Part shown: piece by piece, positions 17,711 through 27,800 of the stretch
How positions within the stretch are numbered: the stretch's first letter is position 1
Layout: the number at the start of each line of letters is the position of its first letter
Source of the DNA: CALNYS01 sp942490855
GTDB taxonomy: Bacteria > Planctomycetota > Phycisphaerae > Phycisphaerales > UBA1924
Assembly: GCA_942490855.1 (NCBI GenBank)
Contig: CALNYS010000004.1
Coordinates: forward strand, 868,001 to 932,000
DNA: 64,000 nt
Direction of reading: 5' to 3'
Position numbers and translations under genes: made by a program
Notes under the pieces: model-generated
What the model was told of the DNA's origin: nothing
What the model saw: only the letters and a program-made list of their open reading frames with translations
The model's database searches: none

Positions 17711-18838
17711 TTAGATATCCGCCGGGCTGAGGCACAGCCCGAGCGGGAGCGCCCAACCGGGCTGCGCTTCCGTGAGATCGATGTTGACCGCTCGGCCCTT
17801 CCCGTTCACGCCCTCGATGGGCGTCATCGGGTCCGCGACGTGCGCCGACAACCGCAGCGAGTGCGCCAGCTCGCGCCCCAGCGCCTCGTGACGGGTCTCC
17901 CCGCCGACGAACACCGCCCGCGCGACAGGCGCGTCGGGGAAGAGAGCGTTGTGGTACCGCACGCACATGGAAATTTCGTCAGTGAGCGCCTCGAGCTGGT
18001 CGCTCAGATCAAGCTCGCCCTGGCGGGCGCCCTCCTCCGGAGGCGTGGCGACGGCCGTGGCCGCGCCCTGCTCGACGGGAGCAACCGCACGTGTGAGGCT
18101 CTCGGCGCGCAGGCGGCGCGTCCGCGCCGCCGTCAGCCCGCACCCGAGCTGTTCGCTCGCGAGCTCGTCCATCGTGCGCCCCGCGATCTCGATCGTCTTC
18201 GCGAAGACCGGCTTGGACCCGTGGGCGATCACCAGCTTGCTCGTGCCGTACCCGAGGTCGAGCAGGACCGTTGCGCCGTTCCCGGCGCTCTCGCCCGCGA
18301 TCAGCGGCAGCGCGTGCGTGAGAGCGATGTGCTCGCTGTGGACACCCGCGACCTCAAGCTTGTGCGTGCGCAGGGTCTGGAGCATCCGCAGCACGAGGCC
18401 GCGACGCGTCGCGATGCAGATCGTCTCCGTCCGAGAAGACGAGCCCCGCTGCGTCTCGCACACCTCGTAGTGACGGATCACCAGGCTCGACGGGTCGTGC
18501 CCGGTCTGCGTCTGGAGCTGGGACGACACGAGCTGGCTCATGTTCGCGCCGTCGGCGCGCTGCACCTGCAGGTGCTGCACCCAGGTCTGGCCAGCCGGCG
18601 CAGAGATAATCAACCGCTTCCCGCGGTACTTGCCCTTGCGGATCACCCCGGGCAGGGCGTCGAGCTGGAACTCGAGCCTCTTAAGAGGATCGTTCAGCAG
18701 CTCGACGGGCGTCTCCACGCACGACGCCGCGATCAACGAGGGGTGGTCGCCCGGCGCGATCTGCAGCACCTTCATAGTAGAGGCGCCGAAATCGACGCCG
18801 ATCGCCGGTGTGGTTGCTTTCAGCATGCCGATGGCCAT
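17711..18838 (-). CDS. pilM: type IV pilus actin-like protein PilM
   Basis: ATG at 18838, with AAGGGGAC upstream, gives 375 residues. The actin-like ATPase fold is shown by IGVDFGASTMKVLQI (phosphate 1), LLDLGYGTSKLVI (phosphate 2) and VFVGGETRHEALG (adenosine motif). PilM is cytoplasmic and binds the N-terminus of PilN, coupling the ring to PilB or PilT. It is the first gene of the minus-strand pil operon, so its promoter should lie in the 159-base gap to mqnB. I see no convincing promoter hexamers there. Confidence 0.88.
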   Translation of the reverse strand: MAIGMLKATTPAIGVDFGASTMKVLQIAPGDHPSLIAASCVETPVELLNDPLKRLEFQLDALPGVIRKGKYRGKRLIISAPAGQTWVQHLQVQRADGANMSQLVSSQLQTQTGHDPSSLVIRHYEVCETQRGSSSRTETICIATRRGLVLRMLQTLRTHKLEVAGVHSEHIALTHALPLIAGESAGNGATVLLDLGYGTSKLVIAHGSKPVFAKTIEIAGRTMDELASEQLGCGLTAARTRRLRAESLTRAVAPVEQGAATAVATPPEEGARQGELDLSDQLEALTDEISMCVRYHNALFPDAPVARAVFVGGETRHEALGRELAHSLRLSAHVADPMTPIEGVNGKGRAVNIDLTEAQPGWALPLGLCLSPADI

Positions 18839-18997
18839 CGACGTCCCCTTCTGCGGGCGCGAAGCACGCGCCGTGGTGGGACATCGGTTGCCCGGGCTCT
18901 CCTGTTGACCCCCGACCGCTCTTCTCGGGTCGGCGCGGGCGTTCCACCCTGCCGATCCCCCCGAGACCAGCGCACGCGAACGCTGCGTCCGAAAAAA

Positions 18998-19698
18998 CTA
19001 CAGACGGGCCGCCGTTTCCCCCAGCCGATCCAGCGCCCCGCGCAGGTCCCACGCCTGGCGACCGCGGTCCCCGGTCGTGTTCGAGATCACCCGGAGTTCC
19101 GAGAACCTCGCGCCGCCCCCGACCCGCTGCGCGCCGTGACCCCCACCGCGCCGCCCTCCATCGCCTCCGCGATCGCCCCCGTCCGGCGCTCGATCTCCAG
19201 CGCCAGCGCGTCCGTGCCCGAGCACGTCGAGACCGTCGCCACCGCGCCGCTTGCGCCCAGCGTCCGCATCGCCGCCACGAGCCCTTCGTCGCACGCGACG
19301 CCCATCCCGCCCTCGGGCCCCGGCGGGAACCCGGCGCTGGCGATGTCCGTGAACCCCTCGGGCGTCTCGAACCCCTCGTCCGCGAAGACCGCACGCGTCG
19401 CGACCACCACGTCGCCGAGACCGAGCCCGGATCCCGGGAGCGCCCCGGCGACCCCGAGCGAGATCACCGCCTCGTGCCGCCCGGTCTGAAGGAACCGCGC
19501 GGTCGCGCCGGCCGCGGCCGACTTCCCCACGCCCGACACAACGAGATCGAACCGCGGGCCGATCTCAACCAGCGTCCATTCACGCTCACCCGACGAGGGG
19601 TCGCCCCCCAGCGCGCGCACGACCGCCTCCGCCTCGATCGCCGCCGCGACGACCAGCAGCGTGCGCCCGTCAACCGTTCCTTCGAGCACGCCCGTCAT
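18998..19698 (-). CDS. mqnB: futalosine hydrolase MqnB-like, with an apparent frameshift near 19120-19140
   Basis: ATG at 19698 opens a nucleoside-hydrolase domain: LLVVAAAIEAEAVVRALGG, SGVGKSAAAGATARFL, ISLGVAGALPGSGL, the catalytic-loop region SGTDALALEIERRTGAIAEAMEGGAV. The frame then runs into a TGA, while the correct C-terminus (ELRVISNTTGDR, WDLRGALDRLGE) continues in the other frame to the TAG at 18998-19000. One base appears missing. Joined, the protein is about 233 residues, right for MqnB, which cleaves futalosine in the alternative menaquinone route. A general purine nucleosidase is possible, but mqnC in this window favours MqnB. It is divergent from ribF with a 52-base gap. Confidence 0.75.
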
Positions 19699-19750
19699 CC
19701 CCCCAGCCTAGCTGTGGCCCGCCCCCGGCGCTTCGCCTACAGTCGCGGCT

Positions 19751-20692
19751 ATGCCCGGCGCCACCGCCCTCACCATCGGGACGTTCGACGGCGCCCACTC
19801 CGGGCACGCCGCGCTGGTCCGGCGCGCCCGCGAACTCGCCGGCCCCAAGGGCACGGTCAAGGCCCTCGCTTTCTTCCCGCACCCGATGACCCGCCTCGCC
19901 CCGCACCGGGCTCCGGCGGTCCTCACGCCCCTCGACGAAAAAACCCGCCTCCTCCGCGTCCTCGGCGTGGACGAGCTCGTGGTGCTCGCTCCCGACGATG
20001 ATTTCCTCGCCCTCACCGCAGAGGAGTTCGTCGCCGAGGTCGCGCGAGACCACGCCCCGCGATGGATCGTCGAGGGAGGCGACTTCCGCTTCGGCGCCCG
20101 ACGGGCGGGCAGCGTCGAGACCCTGCGCGCGCTCAGCGCCGCCCACGGCTACGAAGTGGTCAGCGTCCCCGACGTCGAGATCGAGCTGGCCGACCAGTCG
20201 GTCGTCCGCGCCTCGAGCACCATCGCCCGCTGGCTGATCGCGCACGGGCGCGTCGCCGAGGGGGCGCGCGTGCTCGGGCGCCCGTACCGGTTCTTCGGGA
20301 CCGCGGCGCCCGGCGCCCAGCGCGGGCGCGAGCTCGGGTTCCGCACCGCCAACCTCGTCCCCGAGAACCTCGTCCCCGCCGAGGGCGTCTACGCCGCGAC
20401 CGCGCACCTGCCCGGCGGCGGGATGCGCTGCGCCGCCATCAGCATCGGGACCAACCCCACCTTTGCGCGCACAGACGCGGCCCCCGTGGTCGCGATCGAG
20501 GCGCACGTCCTCGATTGGGACGGCGGCGGCGCGCCCGACTACGGCTACCGCCTCTCGCTCGACTTCCACGAATGGATACGCGAGCAGCGCGTGTACTCCG
20601 ATCCCGCCGCGCTGGTGGATCAGATCGAACGCGACGTCGAACACGTCCGCGAAGCGTGCGCCGACGCGGCGCCCGAAGGGAGCCCCGCTTGA
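19751..20692 (+). CDS. ribF: bifunctional riboflavin kinase / FAD synthetase RibF
   Basis: ATG 19751 gives 313 residues. The N-terminal FMN adenylyltransferase domain shows GTFDGAHSGH, the nucleotide-binding HxGH-type motif, and FFPHP, GGDFRFG and RASSTIARWL. The C-terminal kinase domain contains RGRELGFRTANL and GTNPTF. It makes FMN and then FAD from riboflavin. The stop overlaps the TTG start of the next gene, making a ribF-nrnA-methyltransferase operon. The usual ISSTxIR motif is changed to RASSTIARW, a minor departure. Confidence 0.92.
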   Translation: MPGATALTIGTFDGAHSGHAALVRRARELAGPKGTVKALAFFPHPMTRLAPHRAPAVLTPLDEKTRLLRVLGVDELVVLAPDDDFLALTAEEFVAEVARDHAPRWIVEGGDFRFGARRAGSVETLRALSAAHGYEVVSVPDVEIELADQSVVRASSTIARWLIAHGRVAEGARVLGRPYRFFGTAAPGAQRGRELGFRTANLVPENLVPAEGVYAATAHLPGGGMRCAAISIGTNPTFARTDAAPVVAIEAHVLDWDGGGAPDYGYRLSLDFHEWIREQRVYSDPAALVDQIERDVEHVREACADAAPEGSPA

Positions 20693-21729
20693 GCGAGTAC
20701 GTTTCCACATGCGACGCCGCGGCTATCGTCGCGTGGCTGAAAAAATCCAAACGCGTGGTCGTCACCACGCACACCAAGCCCGACGGCGACGCCGTGGGCG
20801 CTTCGCTCGCCATCGCCCGCGCGATCGAACGCGCCGGCGGGGAGGCCGAGATCGCCTACGCCGGGCCGTGGCCCTCGCGGTTCGACCGCATCGTCGAGCC
20901 CACCAGCCCCGTCCACCTCGAATCGGAGATAGCGGAGCGCGACCCGCGTTTGCGAGAGCCCGACGCCGTGCTGGTCGTGGACACCGGGAGTTGGGGCCAG
21001 CTCCGCGAGATCGCCCCGTGGCTGCGCGCGCGCAAGGACAAGGTCGCGATCGTGGACCACCACCGCGCCGGCGACGCGGAGATCGCGCCTCGCCGACTCA
21101 TCATCCCCGAGGCGGCCGCGGCCGCGGAGATCATCGCCGGGATCTGCGTCGATCTGCTCGGGCTCGGGTCCGCCGCGGACCTCCCGCGGGCGATCGCCGA
21201 GCCGCTGTACCTGGGCATCGCGTCCGACACCGGCTGGTTCCGCCACTCCAACACCACCCCCGCCACGCTGCGCCTCGCCTCCGACCTCCTCGCCGCGGGC
21301 GACGATCACCCCGTGCTCTACCAGCGCGTCGAGCAGGGGGACCGCGTCGAGCGGCTGAAGCTCATCGCGCGCGCGCTCGAATCGCTCGAACTCCACGAGG
21401 ACGGGCGGGTCGCGATCAGCGTTGTCTCGCGCGCCGACTTCGAGTCCACGGGCGGGACGCAGGGCGACACGGGCGGGTTCGCCGAGATCCCCATGTCGAT
21501 CGCTTCGGTGCGCGTCTCCGCGGCGCTCGCGGAGGTCGCCGGGGAGATCAAGATCAGCATGCGCAGCAAGTCCGCCGACGGGCCGCACGCGCTGGTGGAC
21601 GTCAACGCCGCGGCGCAGACGCTCGGCGGCGGCGGGCACATCCAGGCCGCCGGCGCGCGCTTCAGCGGGTCGGTGGACGCGGCGAAGAAAGCCGTCCTCC
21701 GCGAGCTCCGCGCGAGGGTGGACGGGTGA
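20689..21729 (+). CDS. DHH-family phosphoesterase (NrnA-like oligoribonuclease/pAp phosphatase)
   Basis: TTG 20689, overlapping the ribF stop with a GAAGGGAG site upstream, gives 346 residues; longer frames run antisense-like through ribF. DHH motifs are in order: THTKPDGDAVGAS, VVDTG, VDHHRAG, GIASDTGWF, and the DHHA1 motif GGGGHIQAAG near the C-terminus. Proteins of this type degrade 2-5 nucleotide RNAs or dephosphorylate pAp using manganese. The family is clear; the exact substrate is not. Confidence 0.85.
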   Translation: MSEYVSTCDAAAIVAWLKKSKRVVVTTHTKPDGDAVGASLAIARAIERAGGEAEIAYAGPWPSRFDRIVEPTSPVHLESEIAERDPRLREPDAVLVVDTGSWGQLREIAPWLRARKDKVAIVDHHRAGDAEIAPRRLIIPEAAAAAEIIAGICVDLLGLGSAADLPRAIAEPLYLGIASDTGWFRHSNTTPATLRLASDLLAAGDDHPVLYQRVEQGDRVERLKLIARALESLELHEDGRVAISVVSRADFESTGGTQGDTGGFAEIPMSIASVRVSAALAEVAGEIKISMRSKSADGPHALVDVNAAAQTLGGGGHIQAAGARFSGSVDAAKKAVLRELRARVDG

Positions 21730-22529
21730 GCAACGAGCCCTTCAGGCCCAGGCCCACGCGCGAGCGCCGCCCGAACCCGCACAACCGCCCACCGCTGCGC
21801 ATCATGAACACCACACTCTGGGAGTACCCCTCCCAGCAGTACGGCGACGGGCGCCAGGGCGACAAGAACTACGCCGGTGCGACGCCCTCGTGGGTCATCT
21901 GGCAGGTCTTGCAGCGCTACACACGCGAGGGCGACCGTGTCGTCGACCCCATGTGCGGCAGCGGCACCACCATCGACGTGGCGCGCGATCTCAAACGCGA
22001 CGTGCGCGGGTTCGACCTCAACCCCACCCGCGACGACATCACCCTCAGCGACGCGCGCTCTCTCCCGCTCGACGACGCCTCGTGCGACTGCGTGTTCATC
22101 GATCCGCCGTACTCCACGCACATCGATTACTCCGACGACGAGCGCTGCATCGGCAAGCTGGACTCGGGCGGGGACGACGGGGGCGCCGCGTACTACGACG
22201 CGATGGGGCAGGTGATCGAAGAGATCCACCGCGTCCTGCGCCCGAAACGTTACATGGCGCTGTACGTCTCAGACTCCTACAAGAAGAACAACCCGCCCGG
22301 CTCGCGGTTCATGCCCATCGGCTTCGAGCTCTTCGCGATGATGCGCCAGCGGTTCGAACCCGTGGACATCATCGCGGTGGTGCGCAAGAACCAGAAGCTC
22401 GCCCGCGGCGGGTGGAAGAAAGCCGCGGAAGAACAGAACTTCTTCCTGCGCGGCTTCAACTACCTCTTCATCATGAAAAAGGGCGAGTCTCAGCGCGCCC
22501 GCCCCCGGCGCAAGTCCGCCAGGGGGTAG
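21726..22529 (+). CDS. orphan DNA methyltransferase (N4/N6 amino-methylase family)
   Basis: GTG 21726 overlaps the previous stop and gives 267 residues. Motif I is DPMCGSGTT and the catalytic motif IV is IDPPYSTHIDY, in the order motif I then IV of beta-class amino-methyltransferases. Downstream are LRPKRYMALYVSDSYKK and NFFLRGFNYLFIMKKG. No endonuclease or specificity subunit is nearby, so it is probably a solitary methylase or a related housekeeping enzyme rather than part of a restriction system. Its 3' end overlaps the convergent glycosyltransferase by 40 bases. An RNA substrate cannot be excluded. Confidence 0.75.
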   Translation: MSNEPFRPRPTRERRPNPHNRPPLRIMNTTLWEYPSQQYGDGRQGDKNYAGATPSWVIWQVLQRYTREGDRVVDPMCGSGTTIDVARDLKRDVRGFDLNPTRDDITLSDARSLPLDDASCDCVFIDPPYSTHIDYSDDERCIGKLDSGGDDGGAAYYDAMGQVIEEIHRVLRPKRYMALYVSDSYKKNNPPGSRFMPIGFELFAMMRQRFEPVDIIAVVRKNQKLARGGWKKAAEEQNFFLRGFNYLFIMKKGESQRARPRRKSARG

Positions 22530-23626
22530 TAGGTGTCGCGCCAGCGCACGCCGCCCTCGCGCAGCGTCGCGATCATCGAGTTGAGCAGCAACATCGGCAG
22601 GACGACCTGCGCCAGCGGCGCCAGGAGCGCCGGCCACGCCTTCCAGCCCACGCTCCGCGCGAGCACGAACGCCGCGGGGATCGTTGTTCCCAGCCCAGCC
22701 AGCGCCGCCCACCCGCCCGGACGCGCCAGCAGCGGGCCGAGCAGGGCGCCCAGCCACAGCGCGAGGAAGAGCGCCAGCGCCGCGCACGACACCAGCGTGC
22801 GGTACCGGAAGATCGCGAAGTTGTTCTTGCGCGTCACCGCGAGCAGGTCGCGCAGCGAGACGCCGTACTCGATCTCGACTTCATCGGGCGCCCGAAGCAC
22901 GTGCGTGCGCGCCCCCGCGCGGTTGGCGAGCACCGCGAGGTACAGGTCGTCGACGATCTCCATCCGCAGCGGCTCGTGCCCGCCGATCGCCTCGTACGCC
23001 TCTGTGCGCACCATATTGAACCCCCCGATGCCGACTTGGTGCCCGGGCACGCGGTAGTTGCACAGCGCCGAGCGCACGAAGAACGGACCCATCGCCGTCA
23101 GGATCCCCGGGCGGGCAAGCCCGCCGCAGCGTGAGAACCGCGGCAGCAGCGTGATATGCCCGCGACCCGTCCGCTCGGCCGCCCCGACGGCCCGCGCGAT
23201 CGTGTCTTCCGCGATCCAGACGTCCGCGTCGACAAAGAGCATCCATTCCGGATGATGCTCACGGGCGCGCTGCGCCCCGCGGTGCAGGGCGTGGCACTTG
23301 CCGAGCCAGCCATCGGGCAGCGTGTCGATGCGCTCGTGGTGTACGCCCGCGTGGGCGTCGCTCAACGTGCGCAGGATCTCGGGCGTGCGGTCCACGCTCC
23401 GGTCGTCGGCGACCACGAGGTGCAGGTCGATCCCCGTCTGCGACACCAGACGCTCGACGGTCTGGGCGATCCGCACTTCTTCGTCACGCGCGGCGACGAT
23501 CGCGGCGACCCGCGGGCGCCCCGTCGCGAGCGAGCGCCCCAGTCGCGGGACGAAGACGATCGAGGCGACCGCCGCGACGCTGTAGAGGGTCCAGAGCCCG
23601 CCGACGATCCAGAGCGCGAGGTTCAC
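22490..23626 (-). CDS. membrane-bound family 2 glycosyltransferase (HpnB-like)
   Basis: GTG at 23626 overlaps the birA stop (GTGA) and gives 378 residues. An N-terminal membrane helix (about 3-26) precedes a GT2 catalytic domain with VAAIVAARDEE, VVADDRSVD, FVDADVW and GIGGFNMVRTEAYEAIGGHE followed by IVDDLYLA, the metal- and acceptor-binding motifs. Three or four C-terminal transmembrane helices follow (about 275-355). The layout is close to hopene-associated glycosyltransferase HpnB and ceramide-glucosyltransferase-like enzymes. It probably uses a lipid acceptor; the exact product is unknown, and no other hopanoid genes are present here. Confidence 0.72.
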   Translation of the reverse strand: MNLALWIVGGLWTLYSVAAVASIVFVPRLGRSLATGRPRVAAIVAARDEEVRIAQTVERLVSQTGIDLHLVVADDRSVDRTPEILRTLSDAHAGVHHERIDTLPDGWLGKCHALHRGAQRAREHHPEWMLFVDADVWIAEDTIARAVGAAERTGRGHITLLPRFSRCGGLARPGILTAMGPFFVRSALCNYRVPGHQVGIGGFNMVRTEAYEAIGGHEPLRMEIVDDLYLAVLANRAGARTHVLRAPDEVEIEYGVSLRDLLAVTRKNNFAIFRYRTLVSCAALALFLALWLGALLGPLLARPGGWAALAGLGTTIPAAFVLARSVGWKAWPALLAPLAQVVLPMLLLNSMIATLREGGVRWRDTYYPLADLRRGRAR

Positions 23627-24342
23627 GCGGTTGTCTCGTGGACGGCGCCGTCGGAGACAAACTCGTCCCCGCCCGCGTCGCGGTAGACGGCGCGCCCGGC
23701 GTCGTCGAGCCCCACCAGCGTGGCGCGCCGGTCGGGGCGTCCGGGGGTATGGACCACGCACGGGTCGCCAACGCCGAAGAGGAGCGCGCGGGCCCGGTCG
23801 AGATCGTCGGCGACGCCCTCGCGCGTCAGGGCGGCGGTCAGTCGTGGGGTGAGCGCCGTCAGGACGTCGTTCGGGGTCGGCGGGGTCGGGAGCCGCTCGG
23901 CGAGCGAGGTCGCGCGGGCGGGTGGCGGCAGGGGGGGCGGGTCGTTGGCGACGTTGACGCCGCAGCCCACGAGGGCCCAGCCGTTGACGATCTCGGTGAG
24001 CACCCCGGCGATCTTCTCGCCCCCCACGAGCACGTCGTTGGGCCATTTGAGGCGGGCGTCGGGACAGAACCCGGCGATGGTCTCGGTCAGCGCGACGCCC
24101 AGGCGGAGGCCCAGGCCGTCGAGCAGGCGGGGCGGGCTGGAGGTCAGCGGCCAGGCGAGGGTGGCCCAGAGTCCCCCGGCGGGGCTCGACCACGCCCGCC
24201 CATCGCGGCCGCGGCCGCCGGTCTGGGTCTCGGCGACGATCCAGAAGGGGGAGTTCTCGGCCCCGATCCGCTCCCGGGCGTCGAGGTTGGTCGAGCCCGT
24301 CTCGCGGAGGCGGGTGATCGGGATGGGGGCGTGATCGGGCAT
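23623..24342 (-). CDS. birA: biotin-[acetyl-CoA carboxylase] ligase BirA (monofunctional)
   Basis: ATG at 24342 gives 239 residues; the open frame continues further upstream but that part lacks family sequence. Motifs are ETGSTNLDA, the biotinyl-AMP loop ETQTGGRGRDGRAW, KWPNDVLVGGEKIAGVL and LVGCGVNV, and a C-terminal SH3-like domain. There is no N-terminal helix-turn-helix, so it is a class I enzyme that biotinylates carboxyl carrier protein without acting as a repressor. It is the first gene of a two-gene operon with the GT2 enzyme. Confidence 0.9.
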   Translation of the reverse strand: MPDHAPIPITRLRETGSTNLDARERIGAENSPFWIVAETQTGGRGRDGRAWSSPAGGLWATLAWPLTSSPPRLLDGLGLRLGVALTETIAGFCPDARLKWPNDVLVGGEKIAGVLTEIVNGWALVGCGVNVANDPPPLPPPARATSLAERLPTPPTPNDVLTALTPRLTAALTREGVADDLDRARALLFGVGDPCVVHTPGRPDRRATLVGLDDAGRAVYRDAGGDEFVSDGAVHETTA

Positions 24343-24417
24343 CGGGGGGTGGGATCGGGCGGATTGTTGGGGCGGGAGCCTTGCCTCAGGCGGGGGGCGG
24401 GTCGATACTACCCCGAC

Positions 24418-24732
24418 GTGAGCCTCCCCCGACGCCAACCCGGCAGCGACCTGACCCTCCGCGTGAGCGGGGCGGTTCTGGCGGTGCTGACGTTCGCGGC
24501 GACGGTCTCGGCGGCCTCGGCGGGTTCGATCCCGCCGGCGGCGCTGGCCGGGATGCTCATCGTCAGCGTGGACGCGGGCGGCGGGATCGAAGAGATCGCC
24601 GCGGCCCCCGGCGCCGACGCCCCCGCGCCAGTGCGCACCACAGCGAACGACGCGCGCGTCGGGATTGTCCCGCCGCACCGCGCGCCGCTCGACGAGCGTT
24701 TGATGGACCTGCCGCCGCCCGCCGCGGGCTGA
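24418..24732 (+). CDS. small exported or membrane-anchored protein, unknown
   Basis: GTG 24418 gives 104 residues in a frame that is open and ends in TGA. The N-terminus has a basic stretch (LPRRQ, then LTLR) and a hydrophobic segment near residues 16-36 (VSGAVLAVLTFAATVSAASA), so it is probably a signal peptide or anchor. The rest is Ala/Pro-rich with no recognised motif. It lies between divergent birA and secA, 74 bases from birA. There is no clear ribosome-binding site, so the call is tentative. Confidence 0.4.
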   Translation: MSLPRRQPGSDLTLRVSGAVLAVLTFAATVSAASAGSIPPAALAGMLIVSVDAGGGIEEIAAAPGADAPAPVRTTANDARVGIVPPHRAPLDERLMDLPPPAAG

Positions 24733-24850
24733 GCAGCCGTCCGTCGATCCATCCCCCGCGGGCCCGTGCCCGCGCTCGTCAGTCCATCCAATCAATCCAA
24801 CGCTGTGAACCCGCCCGCGCCGCGTGCGCCGGGCGTTGTGTGAGCCCGCC

Positions 24851-27800
24851 ATGTCCACGAACAAGACCGCTGATATCCCCCTGATCGGCCCCCTCGTCCG
24901 CACCCTTTTCGGCGCCCGCAACGAGCGCTTCGTGAAGCGCTACACCTCCCGCGCCGAGGCCATCGGGGCGCTGGGTCCGGATCTCGAGGACCTGACCGAC
25001 GTCGAGCTCAAGGCCAAGACCGAGGAGTTCCGCGGGCGGTTCGCCAACGGGGAGAGCGCCGGGTCGTTGCTGATCGAGGCCTTCGCCGTCGCCCGGGAGG
25101 CGATGGACCGCGCCGTCGGCATCCGCAACGTCTTCAACCCCGAGCACAGCGCCGCGTTCGACGCCGACCGCCTCCCCGCCGACGCCCGCAGCGCCTACGA
25201 CGCGATCGTCGCGGAGCTGGAGACGATGGAGCCCGCGGCCCCCGAGGGCGAGTTCCTCGGGTGCGCCGAGCCGGTCCCCGCGTGGCGGTCTGTCGAGATC
25301 CCCCCGATGTTCTACAAGGCGGTCCGCGAGCTCTACCCCGAGAGCCGCCCGCCCTTCCGGGCCCGCCCGTTCGACGTGCAGCTCATCGGCGCCATGGTGC
25401 TGTTCCAGGGCAAGATCGCCGAGATGAAGACGGGCGAGGGCAAGACCATCGTCGCCCCGCTCGCGTGCTACCTCGCGGCGCTCGAGAGCATGCAGAGCCA
25501 CGTCGTCACGGTGAACGACTACCTCGTCCAGCGCGACCGCGACTGGACCTTCCCCTTCTTCCACGCCCTCGGGCTCACCGTCGGCGCCATCCACCCCCAG
25601 CACATGCAGCCCGAGGACGTCAAGCGCCGCATGTACGACTGCGACGTGGTCTACGGCACGACGAGCGAGTTCGGGTTCGACTACCTCCGCGACAACATGA
25701 AGCGGAGCGTCGATCAGCAGGTGCAGCGCACCCGCGAGTTCGCGGTCGTTGACGAGGTGGACTCGATCCTGATCGACGAGGCGCGCACGCCGCTGATCAT
25801 CTCGGGCCCCGCGCACGACGACGAGCCGCGCTACGACCTCGCGAACACGCTCGCGAAGCACCTCGTCGAGAAGCAGGCGGAGTGGAACACCGCCGACGAG
25901 CGGGTCCGCGCCGCCGAGCGCCGCATCAAGGGGCTCGAGGGCGACATCCGCAACGCCCGCGACAAGGCCGCGATCGTCCCGATGCAGCAGGAGATGGAGG
26001 AGCTCAAGAAGCAGCTCCCGCAGCTCGAGGCCGAGCGCGATATGCACCCGCAGTACTACGAGGTCGAGCTCGACCGCAAGAGCGCGCACGTCACGCACCT
26101 GGGCACCCAGGAGGCGCAGAAGGCCGCCGGGATCGGGTCGTTCTACGTCGGCGAGAACATCGATGTGCCCCACCTGCTCGAGCAGGCGATCCGCGCCCAC
26201 GTGGTCTACGAGCGCGACAGGGACTACGTCGTGATGCCGGTGGACGAGGGACCGAGCGGCAGGAGCCGGGCGGTCGTCATCGTGGACTCCTTCACCGGCC
26301 GCCTGCATGATCGGGCGCCAGTGGTCCGAGGGGCTGCACCAGGCGATCGAGTGCAAGGAAGGCGTCCCGATCAAGAAGGAGACGCAGACCGTCGCGTCGA
26401 TCACGATCCAGAACTTCTTCAAGCTCTACGACCGCCTCGCGGGTATGACGGGCACCGCCGACACCGAGGCGCAGGAGTTCCACGACATCTACAAGCTCGA
26501 CGTCGTGGTGATCCCGACGAACCGCCCGATGGTCCGCGCCGATCACAACGACGTGATCTTCCTCTCTGAGCGCGACAAGTGGGACGCGATCGTCGAGGAG
26601 ATCAAGGCGTTCAACGACGTCGGGCGCCCCGTCCTCGTGGGCACCACCAGCGTCGAGAGCTCCGAGCAGCTCGCGCAGATGCTCCAGAAGAAGCACCAGA
26701 TCAAGCACGAGGTGCTCAACGCCAAGCAGCACGAGCGCGAGGCCCACATCATCGAGAACGCCGGCTCGCTCGGCGCCGTCATGATCGCGACGAACATGGC
26801 CGGTCGCGGCACCGACATCAAGCTCCAGCGCTTCACACGCGAGCAGCTGCTCGATCACTGGAAGCGCCGCGGCATCGCGCCCGCGGAGCTCACGACCGGG
26901 GCCAGCGACGAGGAACTCCGCGAGATGGTGTTCCGCAAGGTGGCGCCGAAGACGATCGGCGTCAGCAAGGACGAAGCGAAGTCCATGCCCTTCGACGAGC
27001 TCGAGCTCCAGCTCCTGCGCCACTGGGCCGGGCAGAGCACGTTCGTCGACGAGAAGCGCATCGCGCGCCTCGACGCCGAGACGCTCCGCGAGGAGCTCGA
27101 CGCGGGCGGGGCGCTTCCTGCTCCACCGCTTGAGCTGGGTCGAGAGCGCGGAAGAGCTCGGCGGGCTGCACGTCGTGGGCACCGAGCGCCACGAGTCACG
27201 CCGCATCGACAACCAGCTGCGCGGTCGTTCCGGTCGCCAGGGCGACAAGGGGTCCTCGCGCTTCTTCATCTCGCTCGAAGACGATCTCATGAAGATGTTC
27301 GCCGGCGAGACGACGATGAAGATCCTCTCTCGCCTTGGTATGAAGGAAGGCGATTCCATCGAGCACCCGATGCTCTCCAAGAGCGTCGAGCGCGCCCAGC
27401 GCAAGGTCGAGGAACGCAACTTCCACGGGCGCAAGCAGCTCCTCGAGTACGACGAGGTCATGGAGCACCAGCGCCAGGCCTTCTACGGGCTGCGCCAGCG
27501 CACCATCGAGGGGCGTCGCCTCCGCGAGCTGCTCTTTGAGTACATCTCGGATTCGGCGCGCGACGCGACGGACCGGTTCCTCGACCCGGACTACCCCGCC
27601 GAGTGCATCGCCGAGGCGCTGCGCATGCAGCTGGACATCTCCATCGCGCCCGAGCGCCTGCGCGGTCGCGAGGTCGAAGAGGTCGAGCGGCGCATCCGTC
27701 TTGACGCCAAGGACGAGGCGAAGGCGATGATCGCGGTCACGATCGGCGAGTACCTCCCCGACGCGGACGTGGCGCCGGGCGAGGACGACACCGACTACTC

